A stretch of 60,505 nucleotides of DNA from MGBC163016 sp964518575 (GTDB lineage: Bacteria > Actinomycetota > Coriobacteriia > Coriobacteriales > Eggerthellaceae): assembly GCA_964518575.1 (NCBI GenBank), contig CAZFGW010000011.1, forward strand, positions 1 to 60,505. The letters are read 5' to 3'. Positions 44,134-54,199 of this stretch are shown piece after piece. Each line of letters begins with the position of its first letter. Position 1 is the first letter of the stretch. The position numbers and the translations under genes were made by a program. The notes beneath the pieces are model-generated. The model did no database searches. It was given only the letters and a program-made list of their open reading frames with translations, and was not told where the DNA came from.

Positions 44134-45000
44134 CTAGGCGAAGATCAGGATAAGCCCGAGCAGGATGCCCGCCATAGCAGCGAACGCAGGTGCTTTCGAT
44201 TTGTAAATCAAATACGCCTCGGGCAGGATCTCGCCGTAGACGACGTAGAGCATCGCACCGGATGCGAAGCCGAGGCTTGCAGCAAGTCCGATCGGACCGA
44301 TGTCGCCGAGCGCGAAGCCGAGCCACGAGCCGAGCAACGTCGGCAACCCGCAGAGCGTGGTCAGCAGGATAGCTTTGCCCTTCGACATGCCGCCGCTGAT
44401 GAGCGGAACGGAAACCGCCATGCCCTCGGGGATATTGTGCAGCCCGATGAGGACTGCCATGATCATGCCCGAGCCCAGCATGAGGTCATCTGAAATGGCG
44501 AAACTTGCGCCGATGGTCATGCCCTCGGGGATATTGTGCAGGGCGATGGCAGCTGCCATGACCACGCCCGCAACCACAAGCGCAACCCGCGAGTCCTTCT
44601 TGCGCTCATGTTCAAGGAGGTGGTCGGCGTGAACGAGCTCGTCGAGGTCATCGTGTGTTTTCGGATGGTCTTCGTCGGCGGTGTGGGGAACCTCTTTTTG
44701 GGTCTTGCGGTCGATTACATAGTTGAGTCCGTAGACGACAAGCACGCCCGTCACGATGGCGATGACCACCAACCAGATTCCCAAAGACGCTGCGCTCTTC
44801 GCCGCCTCTGCCGCTTCCGCGAGCAGATCGAAGCAGACGATGGCAGACATGACGCCGCCTGCGAATGCGAGCAGCAAGCTGACCGTGCGATTCGACTTCG
44901 TGTTGAATAGCGCACCAACGATACCGCCAATGCCGGTACCGCCCGCGCCTGAGATCAGCGTGACGATGGTTATAAACGCAAACGGGCTGAGATGTTCCAT
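44134..45000 (-). CDS. ZIP-family divalent metal transporter
   Basis: 288 residues with about eight membrane segments. Two metal-site motifs HNIPEGM lie in consecutive membrane segments (about residues 165-171 and 198-204). A His/Asp-rich cytoplasmic loop lies between (HTADEDHPKTHDDLDELVHADH, in part). This matches ZupT/GufA-like transporters that bring zinc, iron or manganese into the cytoplasm. It is preceded by a good promoter and stands alone. Confidence 0.93.
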   Translation of the reverse strand: MEHLSPFAFITIVTLISGAGGTGIGGIVGALFNTKSNRTVSLLLAFAGGVMSAIVCFDLLAEAAEAAKSAASLGIWLVVIAIVTGVLVVYGLNYVIDRKTQKEVPHTADEDHPKTHDDLDELVHADHLLEHERKKDSRVALVVAGVVMAAAIALHNIPEGMTIGASFAISDDLMLGSGMIMAVLIGLHNIPEGMAVSVPLISGGMSKGKAILLTTLCGLPTLLGSWLGFALGDIGPIGLAASLGFASGAMLYVVYGEILPEAYLIYKSKAPAFAAMAGILLGLILIFA

Positions 45001-45105
45001 GAATTTCGCTCCAGCATATACCGTGCACCACGCTTGTGTCAGATATCCGTCAGGAAATTGCAGATATGTGTGAGACGAGCGTGGATATTCATTTTTTCTG
45101 TAACA

Positions 45106-45133
45106 AGAATATGAGAGGAAATCGAAAAATCAA
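45106..45133 (-). promoter_or_regulatory. Sigma70-type promoter of the ZIP transporter gene
   Basis: On the minus strand TTGATT and TATTCT are separated by 16 bases, about 105 bases before the ATG, leaving a leader of about 100 bases. Confidence 0.5.
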
Positions 45134-45208
45134 GGAAAAAGTTAGAAAAGGTTAATAACTGGTAACGAAAAGACCAAAGTAGTCGAGGACGTGAGGGTAG
45201 GGAGGGTG

Positions 45209-46474
45209 CTACTTCTCCGACGACCCGTTCGCCACCTTCCGCGAGATGAGCCAGCATCCAAACGATATGAGCCCCGCACAGATCATGATCATCGCCATGC
45301 CGAAGATGACGCTGTCCCAGCCGGCTGATCCGATAAGCATGCCGATGCATCCCAGGAAGGTGTACACGAAGTTGATGAGCGAAGATGCCGCGCCAACGCC
45401 TTCCTCCAGCGGCGCGAGCAGGCACGTGGTGACCGAGGGACGCATGATGGTGGTCGAGAACATGTAGATCACGATGGCAAGCATGAACGCTTGGAACCAG
45501 TGGCTGCCGATAGTCAGAAGGATGACCATGCTCACGGCGCATGCGCAGAGCGTTACGAAAATCGTACGATGAGCGGGGAACTTCTGCGGAGCGCGCGCGA
45601 ACACGAGCGGTCCCAGAATGGACGTAAGCGCCGTGCAGGCAAAGATCACGCCGAAGGCAAATTCCGAAAGCCCGAAGTGCTCCTCATAGACGAATGAAGC
45701 GATGCCGAGGTAATCGTAGAACGGCATGCAAATCACCGCCGCCGCGATGAGAACGGTCATGAATTGCGGGCGCTTGAAAAATCCGGTGATGTCTTGGAGC
45801 GACCCGACGAGACCGTTTTTGATCCGCTTCTCTTCGGGCAGCGTGTCCTTCATGAAGAAGCAGAGGATGAGCGTGGTGGTGAACACGACCGACATGCAAA
45901 GGAAGCTTCCGCGCCACCCCACCGCATAGAGTACGGCGACGCCGATCAGTGGCGCCAGGATAGGCGCGGTCATGGAGACGCTTTGCGCCAAGCCGATCAC
46001 GCGTGCCATGCGGTCGCCGCTGTAGCAGTCCTTCGCCAACGTGGTCGAGATGGCAACCATGCCACCGCTTCCGAATCCTTGGATTGCGCGCAATACGAGC
46101 AGCACCTCAATGCTCGGCGTGAATGCGCACGAGATGCACGCAACGAGTGCCGTCAGATTGCTTGCCAGGAGCACTTTTTTGCGTCCGTACATATCGCTGA
46201 GCGGTCCCAAGACCAGCACGCCTACCGCCATGAGCAGAAAAAATGTTGCCAACGTATAGGACGCGAGCGTTTGTGTGGTGTTCAGATGCTCCGTGACCGT
46301 GGGCAGTCCCGGCATATAGAGATCGGAGGAAAGCGCCGGCGCCATCGACAGCAGCCCGATGAACACCGTGAGCAACGGCATAGGGAAACCGCTGCGGTTC
46401 TGATTGCTCTGCCGCAGCGCATGCGATTGATGGGCGGCAGACGCTCGCTGCTCTTCTGAAGAGCCTTCCTTCAT
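45209..46474 (-). CDS. Bcr/CflA-type MFS efflux transporter
   Basis: 421 residues from ATG 46474 (GCGAGGCAACATCGG upstream); longer starts would run into brnQ. It has twelve membrane segments. The motif GPLSDMYGRKKVLL between segments 2 and 3 (motif A of the major facilitator superfamily) and APILAPLIG are typical of the 12-TMS drug:proton antiporter family (Bcr, CmlA). It starts with SDLYMPGLPTV in segment 1, which is characteristic of Bcr/CflA. The substrate is unknown. It begins 18 bases after brnQ ends on the same strand, so they are likely co-transcribed. Confidence 0.93.
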   Translation of the reverse strand: MKEGSSEEQRASAAHQSHALRQSNQNRSGFPMPLLTVFIGLLSMAPALSSDLYMPGLPTVTEHLNTTQTLASYTLATFFLLMAVGVLVLGPLSDMYGRKKVLLASNLTALVACISCAFTPSIEVLLVLRAIQGFGSGGMVAISTTLAKDCYSGDRMARVIGLAQSVSMTAPILAPLIGVAVLYAVGWRGSFLCMSVVFTTTLILCFFMKDTLPEEKRIKNGLVGSLQDITGFFKRPQFMTVLIAAAVICMPFYDYLGIASFVYEEHFGLSEFAFGVIFACTALTSILGPLVFARAPQKFPAHRTIFVTLCACAVSMVILLTIGSHWFQAFMLAIVIYMFSTTIMRPSVTTCLLAPLEEGVGAASSLINFVYTFLGCIGMLIGSAGWDSVIFGMAMIMICAGLISFGCWLISRKVANGSSEK

Positions 46475-46491
46475 CCGATGTTGCCTCGCTT

Positions 46492-47808
46492 TTACCGGTC
46501 TTTTTTGCTCGGTGTTTCTTTCCCAGTATATACGAAGCGTTTCTGCGGACCTCGGGTTGCGTTGACGACGTATGCGATTACCATTCCCAGCACGGCGAAA
46601 GGAAGCCATGCGAAACCGTAGTCATACAGGGGCAGCAGTTCGACCACGGGCAGGATACCGAAGGTGGATTGGAGCGTAATGAAGATGCTGGCGGCGAATG
46701 CCCCGAGTGCTGCGTACTGGTATGTTCGCTTCGACGCAATGCGGTTGCGGAAGAGGAGCAGGATGATGGTGATCATGAACGGCGGGCAAATGAGAGACAG
46801 GACGGGGGATGCGAGCGCGATGATGGCGTCGAGTCCGATGTTGCAGATGACGATGCCCGCGATGACGCAGATGATGACGCAGGTCCGATACGTTAGCTTC
46901 CCGTTCGTGATGTGTTCGAAGTAAGCCGCCGCGGCGCTGATCAGACCGATGGCGGTTGAGAGGCAGGCAAGGAATACCACGACGCCCAGGATGCCCACGC
47001 CGACATCGCCCATCAGAGTGTCAGTGATCTGCACGATCAGCTCCGCTTGGTTTAGCTCAGGACCGAACGACATGCCCGTCATCGCGCCGAGATACGCCAG
47101 TCCACCGTAGATGAGCGTGAGCATGACGCCGGACAGTACGCTTGCGAACAGCAGGATGCTCAGACCCTTCTTCCGATCGGTGATCTTGTGGGAGAGCAGC
47201 GTGTCTTTCAGGATGATGGAATAGCCGATCACGCAGATGACGTCCATCGCCTGGTAGCCCGCGTTGATTCCCTTCTGAACGACATGCTCTGTGAGCGGCG
47301 GACCGATCACGCCGAAGGGGTTCACCAAACCCGCGATGATAAGGATGCCCACACCAATGACCAGAAGCGGTGTCAGGATTTTGCCGATGATGTCCACCAC
47401 GCGGGACTCGCGGATGACGAGTACCAGTACGAGCGCGAAGTAGACGAGGGAGAACCAAAACGCACTCACGTCGCTGCCTAAGGTGGGTACCACCGACATT
47501 TCGTAGGTGGTCGCCGCGGTGCGCGGCATGGCGATGAACACGCCCGTGCACAGGATGGCAGCGGAGTTCAGGAGGATGGCCGGGATTTTTCCGATGGCGC
47601 GCTCGAACGAGACCTCGCCGCCGCCCGCCGCGTTCAGCGCGTAAATGCCCAAGCATGCGATGACGACGTCGATCAGGATGAAGAAGAGGACGCCGAGCGG
47701 CCACAGGGTTCCGCTCTCCATACCCAAGTATGGCGGGAAGATCAGATTGCCTGCACCAAAGAACATGGCGAACAGCGCGAAGCCGATGACCGTTGCCTGC
47801 TTACGCAT
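46492..47808 (-). CDS. brnQ: Branched-chain amino acid transporter BrnQ (LIVCS family)
   Basis: 438 residues; ATG preceded by AAGGAGGCGAACCTAC. About twelve membrane segments. The N-terminal signature FALFAMFFGAGNLIFPP and a SFGP loop match cation-coupled leucine/isoleucine/valine symporters. An intact length and strong ribosome-binding site support activity. Downstream MFS gene is probably in the same transcript. Confidence 0.94.
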   Translation of the reverse strand: MRKQATVIGFALFAMFFGAGNLIFPPYLGMESGTLWPLGVLFFILIDVVIACLGIYALNAAGGGEVSFERAIGKIPAILLNSAAILCTGVFIAMPRTAATTYEMSVVPTLGSDVSAFWFSLVYFALVLVLVIRESRVVDIIGKILTPLLVIGVGILIIAGLVNPFGVIGPPLTEHVVQKGINAGYQAMDVICVIGYSIILKDTLLSHKITDRKKGLSILLFASVLSGVMLTLIYGGLAYLGAMTGMSFGPELNQAELIVQITDTLMGDVGVGILGVVVFLACLSTAIGLISAAAAYFEHITNGKLTYRTCVIICVIAGIVICNIGLDAIIALASPVLSLICPPFMITIILLLFRNRIASKRTYQYAALGAFAASIFITLQSTFGILPVVELLPLYDYGFAWLPFAVLGMVIAYVVNATRGPQKRFVYTGKETPSKKDR

Positions 47809-48085
47809 GTAGGTTCGCCTCCTTGTTCTGAGTTGCTTGCTTGTGGTGCATACTCGTGCAGGCTAGCACAGATCTCTGACGGTTCTTTTCGCGGAAGGAA
47901 CCTGCAACGCAACGGAACACACAACGTTACAGTATTACTATGTTCGGAAGATGATAGGCGGTTGGTGCCTGTGCGCGACTGCGTCGGTAGCGCTTGGTTG
48001 AGTGCGGTAGCCGCTGTGACGGATTAGTGTGTCTGGTTAGGCGCGAAGGCAGCGGCGCATGAGGGCGAAAGCGAAGGATGACAGT

Positions 48086-48685
48086 ATGAATATCGCGGTG
48101 TATTGCGGGTCGAGTCCCCAGGCGGACCCCCGGTATCTCGAGGCGGCAACCGCGTTGGGTACGTGGATCGGCAGCAGCGGAAATACGCTCGTGTACGGCG
48201 GGAGTTCGATCGGGCTCATGGGTGCGGTGTCGCGCGCGGTGCTCGCGGCGGGCGGAAGCGCCATCGGGGTCGAGCCGGAGTTTTTCATTCGCGCTGGCGT
48301 CGAACAGCACGAGCTGACCGAGCTCATCGTTGTTGACACGATGTCGGAGCGGAAGGCGAAGATGATCGAGCTCGCCGATGTGTTCGTCGCGTTGCCCGGC
48401 GGTGTTGGGACGCTCGAGGAGATTGCGGAGATTTTGTCGCGGTTGCGGTTGCATTTGGAGCACGGACCGTGTTATTTCCTGAACACGGATGGGTTTTATG
48501 AGGGGCTCGCGCAGTTGTTCGCGCGCATGGAGCAAAGCGGGTTCATCGAGCAGGAGTCGCTCGCGGAGTATGTGTTTGTGGATACAGTCGCGTCGTTGAT
48601 CGAGCGGTTGAGCGGGCATGTTGTGGTGCCGCGCGATCGCGATGAGGTTCCCACTGTGCCCGAGAGCAATTTGCAGATCGGGTAG
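48086..48685 (+). CDS. LOG-family nucleoside 5'-monophosphate phosphoribohydrolase
   Basis: 199 residues from ATG 48086 (GAAGGA upstream); an ATG at 48059 lacks a good site. The Rossmann-like lysine-decarboxylase-like fold has YGGSSIGLMG and the catalytic motif LPGGVGTLEEI. Such enzymes release the base from nucleoside monophosphates (cytokinin-activating LONELY GUY family), and in bacteria they probably serve nucleotide salvage. It starts a plus-strand unit divergent from brnQ and is convergent with the activase gene. Confidence 0.9.
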   Translation: MNIAVYCGSSPQADPRYLEAATALGTWIGSSGNTLVYGGSSIGLMGAVSRAVLAAGGSAIGVEPEFFIRAGVEQHELTELIVVDTMSERKAKMIELADVFVALPGGVGTLEEIAEILSRLRLHLEHGPCYFLNTDGFYEGLAQLFARMEQSGFIEQESLAEYVFVDTVASLIERLSGHVVVPRDRDEVPTVPESNLQIG

Positions 48686-48722
48686 GTGTTCGCGGCACGG
48701 ATGGCGAATGGGGCGCGAATGG

Positions 48723-51700
48723 TTATTCCGAATGGTCGCGCAAAACGCTTTCCACGATCAAACGAATGCGGTTTTCGCGATTCAACGCGGACGCTTCCGG
48801 ATCGTAATCAATCACGCTGATGGGCATGGCGGGAAACATCTCGGCGAACTTGTAATGCTCGCCCCGCGCTTGCACATGCCCCTTCACGCACCCGAAACTC
48901 TGCAGATAAATCACATGGACCACGTTGGCGTCGGCAAATGCTTGCAACTGATCGACATACGAAACATCATCGACATACAACGCATCCTCGTTCGGCAGCA
49001 CCACGTCGCATCCCAACCGCGTGATCATATCCACGATGTTGTCGTTCATATACGGATCGAACGTCATGAGCGCATTTCCGATCACGCCGATGCGCGGGCG
49101 CGGATTCTCCTCAGGGCACTCATCGTCGGCACGGCATATCAGCGACTGCCCCTGCGGAAGGCTTTCGATGGCATATACGCCGTTACAATTCGCCAACGGG
49201 TGCGCGCACCCATTTTCGACAGAATCCTTCCAAATATAGGTGGGGACGATGCCAGTCGCGCGCTCGACAATGCGCGGGATCGCTTCGTTCAAACACTTCT
49301 CACACGGGTTCGGAATGACGAACGTATCAAGGTTTGGATTCTCTTTGAGCATGCGAATGACCCGCGCAGCCACAATGTTTGTCGTGAAACACACGTCCTT
49401 CGCTGTGAATGCACGGACCGCTGCCAGGTCGTCATCGTCCAGCGGTTCCTCAAGAATGTTCACGACCGCGCCGGTTGGGGACGCGCTTTCACACGGGAGC
49501 GTTTCACTTGTTTCGCGCACCTCATTTGCTTTGCCGAGTGCGTCGCGCATGCCCTCGATCGACTCCGCCAAGGTACGCAGGCGTATCTTGATGTGCGCTG
49601 TCTCAACCATCTCATCGATCTTCAAGGCGGTGTACGCGCGTCCGTGCGCTTCGAGCGCACTCCGCACTTCCTCAAGCGTCATCGCGTCGTAGCCGCATCC
49701 GAACGATTGGAGACACACGAGGTCAACCTGCGGATGCTCAATCACGTAGTTGACGGCTTTCATCAGGTGCTTCGCCGGCTTCCACTCAAGCGCATCGTCC
49801 CGCTTCGCCACCTTCTTGAAATCCGGCTCGAGCCCGCTCATGCCGAGCACGATAAATCCGAGATCGCTCAGCATGTTGTCGATCCCGTGCATCACGAGTG
49901 GATCGACGTGGTACGGTCTGCCCGCCAGGATGATGGCGTGTTTTTTCGGGTCGTCGCTCAAGAGTGCGAGCGCGTTTTCCGTGGCGCGTTGCAGCTTCTG
50001 GTCGAATGCGTCCTGCTCGCCAAGTGCCGCCGTCAGAGCAACGGCGATCTCCTCCCGCGTCAGCGGCTCGTCAGCCTCCTCGGCAAGTGGGGCAAGCGCG
50101 GAAAAGAGCGCCTCAATGGCGTCCTCGTCATGCGCGATCTTGTACGGGCGGTACGACTCCAGCATCGGCGTTACGAGGCGCACCTCCTGTTCGCGCAGAA
50201 ACGCGACGCTGTCATTCAGCGCGAAGGGATACTCGCATGCGACAGCGCAGTGATTGCCGCGTACCTCGCTCGCGTAGAAGATGGCGTCAACGCCCTGATC
50301 GTGCAGGTCGAACGCCTTCGCGTGCGTGAGTTTCGCGGGGAAGCAAACGCTTTCCGCCGGGATGGTCTCCCACGCCTTCGCCGTCACATTCGCCGCAATT
50401 TCCTCACGGGGAAGGGCGACGGTGAAGCCGAGCTCAGCCAAGAATGTTGTCCAGAACGGGGAGAATTTGTATGCTTCGAGCGCGTTCATGACGCCGACGG
50501 TCACCTGGTTGCGCTTCAATTCCTTCGGCGTTGCCCGCACTTTCGCCAGCAATCGTTGCTCGAGGGCGATCAGGTTCGGAAGTGGCTTTTTCGCGCGGGA
50601 GCGCAACCATTCGATATCGACGTCCTCGTCGGGCGTTCCCTGGTTTTCGGGAAGCAGCCCTTGATCGCAGCGGTTTCCCGTCACGAGTTTGCGCCCGTTT
50701 TCGAAATCGAGGATGGAGAGCAGGCATGAGTTCGTGCAGCCTGTGCAATGCGTGGTGCGGCGAACGGGGTTCATCTGTTTCAGTTGCTCACGCGTGATGA
50801 GCGCGCTTCGGGCATCCAGCCCTTTGCGGGTAGCGCGGTCGCGTGCGATGAGCGCACAGCCGATGGCGCCCATGAGCGCCGCACGGTCGGGGCGATAGAC
50901 CTCAATCCCGCAGGAAAGTTCGAAGGCGCGCAGGATGGCGTCCGACATGAACGAGCCGCCTTGCACGACCGCCTTCGTGCCAATGGACTTGATGCGGTCC
51001 TGCCCGATGATGCGGTAGAGCGCGTTGTGGACGACCGAGTAGGCGACGCCTGCTGCGATGTCCTCGAGTGATGCGCCAGCTTTTTGTGCATGCTTCACGC
51101 GCGAAGACATGAACACGGTGCATTTTGTGCCCAGATCAACGGGCGCTTCCGAACGCAGTGCCGCCTGCGCGAACGTGTACGCATTCGACTTGAGGCTGTG
51201 CGCCGTTCCGTCGACGAAGGCGCCGCATCCGCTGGAACAGGCTTCGTTCAGAACCGCGTCGCTGATGTGACCGCCATTGAGCCAGAGCGCTTTCATGTCC
51301 TGTCCGCCGATATCCAGTACGAACGTGGCGTCGGGGCAGACCTCGCGCGCCGCGCGGACGTGCGCGGTCGTTTCCACCACGCCCGAATCGATGCCGAATC
51401 CCTGCATGAGCATCTCTTCGCCATACCCCGTTGCCGTGGCGTGCGCGATATAGGGAAGGCGTTTGCCCGCAGCCACCGAGGTCGGCAGCTCGACATACAT
51501 CGATGCGAGCATGCCGCGAATGGTTTCGATGGTATCACCGCGGCTGGGCTGGTAGTCGTTGTAGACGAGTGTTCCTTCTTCGTCGATGAGCGCCATCTTC
51601 ACGGTGGTCGAGCCGCAGTCAAATCCCAGGAATAGGGGTCCTTCCGCGTCGAACATGCGCTTCACGGGGAATGACTCGATGGCGTGGCGCTGCCGGAATT

Positions 51701-52664
51701 CCTCGAGCTCTTCCTCGCTCGTGAACAGGGGAGCCAGACGCGCCAGTCCGCTCGGGTCAAGATCGGTGGACGGGTCGTCGAGCTTCGCCTCCAGTTCGCT
51801 CAGCCGAAAGACCGTCTTGCCGCCATTGGCTTTGCTGGTCGTCGGCGAATCGGTGAGGATGGCGGCACCTGTTGCCGTGAACAGGTGCGCGTCCCGCGGC
51901 TTGATCGCGTGCTTGCGATCCAGGTTCAGCGCCTGACGGAAGTTCTCCGTGAGCGCCGGGATGTATTCGAGCGGACCGCCCAGGAACACGACTGTTCCGC
52001 GAATGGGGCGCCCGCAGGCAAGTCCGCCGAGCGTTTGCCGCACCACCGCGTCGAGCGCCGAAGCGGCGATATCCGATTTCGAAGCACCCTGATTCAGCAG
52101 CGGGCGGACGTCGGTTTGCGCGAATACGGCGCAGCGGCTTGCGATGGGGTAAATGCGTTTTGCGCCCATTGCGAGGGTGTTGATCTGGTTGGTTCGCACG
52201 CCCAGCATAAAGGCGATCGTGTCGATGAACCCGCCGGTACCGCCGGCGCACGTGGCGTTCATGCGCTGCTCGACGCCACCGGTGAGGTATGCCACCTTCG
52301 CGTCTTCGCCACCCAGCTCGATGATGGCATCCGCGTCAGGGTACTTTTCCTTGACCGCCTCCGTGGTGGCAACCACCTCTTGGACGAACGGAATGCCGAG
52401 CAGTTTCGACACGCTGATGCCGGCGGATCCGGTCACGGCAATCTTCGCCTCCATGTCCCCTTTGAGCCAGAGCGTTTCGTGGATTGCCTCGCGGATGGTT
52501 TCGCGGATGTTCGAGCGATGACGCTTATATATAGTGTGCACGACTTTGCCGTCGGGATCGAGGAGCACCAGCTTGATCGTTTTCGAGCCCGCGTCGATGC
52601 CGATGCGCATGTACGCGCTTTCTGTGTCGCTCGTGTGAGCGGTGGTTTTTTCAATCTGTGCCAT
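48723..52664 (-). CDS. Giant fused CoA-dehydratase-type activase (two ASKHA ATPase domains plus DUF2229)
   Basis: 1,313 residues from ATG 52664, chosen for AAAGAGGGCGCGT upstream. The first ASKHA/BadF domain begins at residue 20 (RIGIDAGSKTIKLVLLD) with GGEDAKVAYL and NATCAGGTGGFID. The second begins near 345 (LGFDCGSTTVKMALID) with DIGGQDMKALWL and NEACSSGCGAFVDG, whose cysteines fit the 4Fe-4S cluster of HgdC-type activators. A CTGCTNSC motif and a DUF2229 region (from about 640, HgdB-like) follow. Family knowledge: ATP-driven low-potential electron delivery to 2-hydroxyacyl-CoA dehydratases or double-cubane proteins. No separate dehydratase subunits are nearby; the fusion may carry its own acceptor module. 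Substrate unknown. Confidence 0.87.
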   Translation of the reverse strand: MAQIEKTTAHTSDTESAYMRIGIDAGSKTIKLVLLDPDGKVVHTIYKRHRSNIRETIREAIHETLWLKGDMEAKIAVTGSAGISVSKLLGIPFVQEVVATTEAVKEKYPDADAIIELGGEDAKVAYLTGGVEQRMNATCAGGTGGFIDTIAFMLGVRTNQINTLAMGAKRIYPIASRCAVFAQTDVRPLLNQGASKSDIAASALDAVVRQTLGGLACGRPIRGTVVFLGGPLEYIPALTENFRQALNLDRKHAIKPRDAHLFTATGAAILTDSPTTSKANGGKTVFRLSELEAKLDDPSTDLDPSGLARLAPLFTSEEELEEFRQRHAIESFPVKRMFDAEGPLFLGFDCGSTTVKMALIDEEGTLVYNDYQPSRGDTIETIRGMLASMYVELPTSVAAGKRLPYIAHATATGYGEEMLMQGFGIDSGVVETTAHVRAAREVCPDATFVLDIGGQDMKALWLNGGHISDAVLNEACSSGCGAFVDGTAHSLKSNAYTFAQAALRSEAPVDLGTKCTVFMSSRVKHAQKAGASLEDIAAGVAYSVVHNALYRIIGQDRIKSIGTKAVVQGGSFMSDAILRAFELSCGIEVYRPDRAALMGAIGCALIARDRATRKGLDARSALITREQLKQMNPVRRTTHCTGCTNSCLLSILDFENGRKLVTGNRCDQGLLPENQGTPDEDVDIEWLRSRAKKPLPNLIALEQRLLAKVRATPKELKRNQVTVGVMNALEAYKFSPFWTTFLAELGFTVALPREEIAANVTAKAWETIPAESVCFPAKLTHAKAFDLHDQGVDAIFYASEVRGNHCAVACEYPFALNDSVAFLREQEVRLVTPMLESYRPYKIAHDEDAIEALFSALAPLAEEADEPLTREEIAVALTAALGEQDAFDQKLQRATENALALLSDDPKKHAIILAGRPYHVDPLVMHGIDNMLSDLGFIVLGMSGLEPDFKKVAKRDDALEWKPAKHLMKAVNYVIEHPQVDLVCLQSFGCGYDAMTLEEVRSALEAHGRAYTALKIDEMVETAHIKIRLRTLAESIEGMRDALGKANEVRETSETLPCESASPTGAVVNILEEPLDDDDLAAVRAFTAKDVCFTTNIVAARVIRMLKENPNLDTFVIPNPCEKCLNEAIPRIVERATGIVPTYIWKDSVENGCAHPLANCNGVYAIESLPQGQSLICRADDECPEENPRPRIGVIGNALMTFDPYMNDNIVDMITRLGCDVVLPNEDALYVDDVSYVDQLQAFADANVVHVIYLQSFGCVKGHVQARGEHYKFAEMFPAMPISVIDYDPEASALNRENRIRLIVESVLRDHSE

Positions 52665-53001
52665 ACGCGCCCTCTTTGTTTTTCGCGCCAATTCTAACAG
52701 ATTGCACCCTGCTGCCGTTTTTTCCACGGTTTCTGCATGACGCGTTCCTTGCTCGTGTCTGACGGAATATGAACAGCGGCGCGGCGTGCGCATTTTCGCG
52801 AACGGTTCGCACTATCCTTGTTTCAGAAGGATAGTGCGGGTGCGTGTCCGAGTGTGGGTGCGGGCGTGTGTCCGGGTGTGTGGGCATGAGTGCGTACCGT
52901 CCTGAGCGTGTCCGTATGCGTGGCAACACGAGCGCATGGCTGCGTCAGGCGGACCAGTCAGGTGACGGCAGGTGGACCAGCAAAGAAAAGGAAGGAGCAC
53001 G
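52665..53001. other. Divergent intergenic region with G/T-rich low-complexity sequence
   Basis: Separates the activase (minus) and the CDF transporter (plus). It contains a G/T-rich stretch around 52830-52890 built from GTGTGGGTGCGGGCGTGTG-like units. No gene is seen. No consensus promoter was recognised. Confidence 0.4.
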
Positions 53002-54108
53002 GTGTTCAATCGCGAGCGAGAGATCATCAAAGCCAGCATCGTTGGCATTTTCGGGAACATGACACTGGTCGTGTTCAAGCTCATCGTGGGTTTCGCCGCT
53101 AACTCCATTGCCATCATTCTTGATGCGGTGAACAATGCTACCGACGCGCTGTCGTCCATCGTCACTATTATTGGCACCAAGGTTGCGGGCAAACGCGCGG
53201 ATAAGCGGCATCCTTTCGGCTACGGGCGCATCGAGTATCTGACATCCGTGATCATTGCCGCCATTATTCTGGCAGCGGGTCTTGTGTCGTTGCGCGAATC
53301 GGTGCTCAAGATCATGCACCCCGAGCACACCGAATACACCATCATCACCATCACGGTTATCGTGGTGGCTATCATCGCGAAGATATTCATTGGGCTCTAC
53401 TTCCGTCACGCAGGGAAGAAGACGTCTTCGGAAGCGCTCATTGCTTCGGGCATCGACTCCGATTATGACGCCGTTCTGTCCGCCGGAACGCTCGTCGTCG
53501 CATTCGCCCAGATCATCTGGAACGTGAACATTGACGGCATCGTCGGCGTGATCATTTCGCTCGTTGTTTGCAAGGCGGGCATTGATGTCCTGCGCGACGC
53601 AGTCAGTCCGCTTTTGGGCACGCCCGAAGACAAGGAGCTTGTCGATAACATTGAAAGCACAATCAAGTCCTATCCCAACGTGCACGGCGTTCACGACATG
53701 TTCCTGGACAACTTCGGACCGAATGAGATCATCGGGTCGGTGCGCATCGAGGTGGATGAGGATATGACGGCGCGCCAGATTCACGAGCTTACGCGGCGGA
53801 TCACCGAGGAGTTGTTCCAGAAACACCACGTGCTCATGACCATCGGAATCTATGCGGTCAACGAGAAAACGTCGGGAGAGTATGCGAAAGTGCGCGCGTA
53901 CCTGGACGATGTTGTCAAGGACGATCCGAAGATCCTTGGGTTCCACGGACTGTACATTGATGATTCGTCCCACACGATTTACTTCGACATCGTCCTTGAT
54001 TTCAAATGTGACGCCGATAAGCTCACCGATGAGGTCGCGAACAAGATGAAGAAGCGTTTTCCGCGCTATGATTTCAATATCGTCAACGATTCCGATTACG
54101 AAGGGTAG
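53002..54108 (+). CDS. Cation diffusion facilitator (CDF) metal exporter
   Basis: 368 residues from GTG 53002, with AAGGAAGGAG four bases upstream; an in-frame GTG at 52972 lies before that site. It has six membrane segments. The metal site motifs are NAIIL-type DAVNNATDALSS in segment 2 (with the D..D pair as N/D) and SDYDAVLSAG in segment 5, plus HPFGYGRIEY after segment 2. Residues from about 205 form a soluble C-terminal metallochaperone-like domain that is longer than in minimal CDF proteins and reads as two tandem copies. Likely exports zinc, iron or manganese by proton exchange. Confidence 0.91.
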   Translation: MFNREREIIKASIVGIFGNMTLVVFKLIVGFAANSIAIILDAVNNATDALSSIVTIIGTKVAGKRADKRHPFGYGRIEYLTSVIIAAIILAAGLVSLRESVLKIMHPEHTEYTIITITVIVVAIIAKIFIGLYFRHAGKKTSSEALIASGIDSDYDAVLSAGTLVVAFAQIIWNVNIDGIVGVIISLVVCKAGIDVLRDAVSPLLGTPEDKELVDNIESTIKSYPNVHGVHDMFLDNFGPNEIIGSVRIEVDEDMTARQIHELTRRITEELFQKHHVLMTIGIYAVNEKTSGEYAKVRAYLDDVVKDDPKILGFHGLYIDDSSHTIYFDIVLDFKCDADKLTDEVANKMKKRFPRYDFNIVNDSDYEG

Positions 54109-54199
54109 CGCGCGAACGCGAGCGCGAGCGTGTGCGGGTGTGCGCAGGTCAACGCACACGAACGGGACAAACATGCAAAGGCGGTGAACAAGAACATCC

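Noticed and set aside
49373..49388. TGTTTGTCGTGAAACA in the activase gene as parS
   Set aside because: Two mismatches in the central part of the palindrome destroy the conserved core.
48618..50729. A 703-codon plus-strand frame opposite the activase gene
   Set aside because: It is antisense to a clear multi-domain protein in GC-rich DNA, where long shadow frames are expected. Its residues (Arg/His-rich) match no family.
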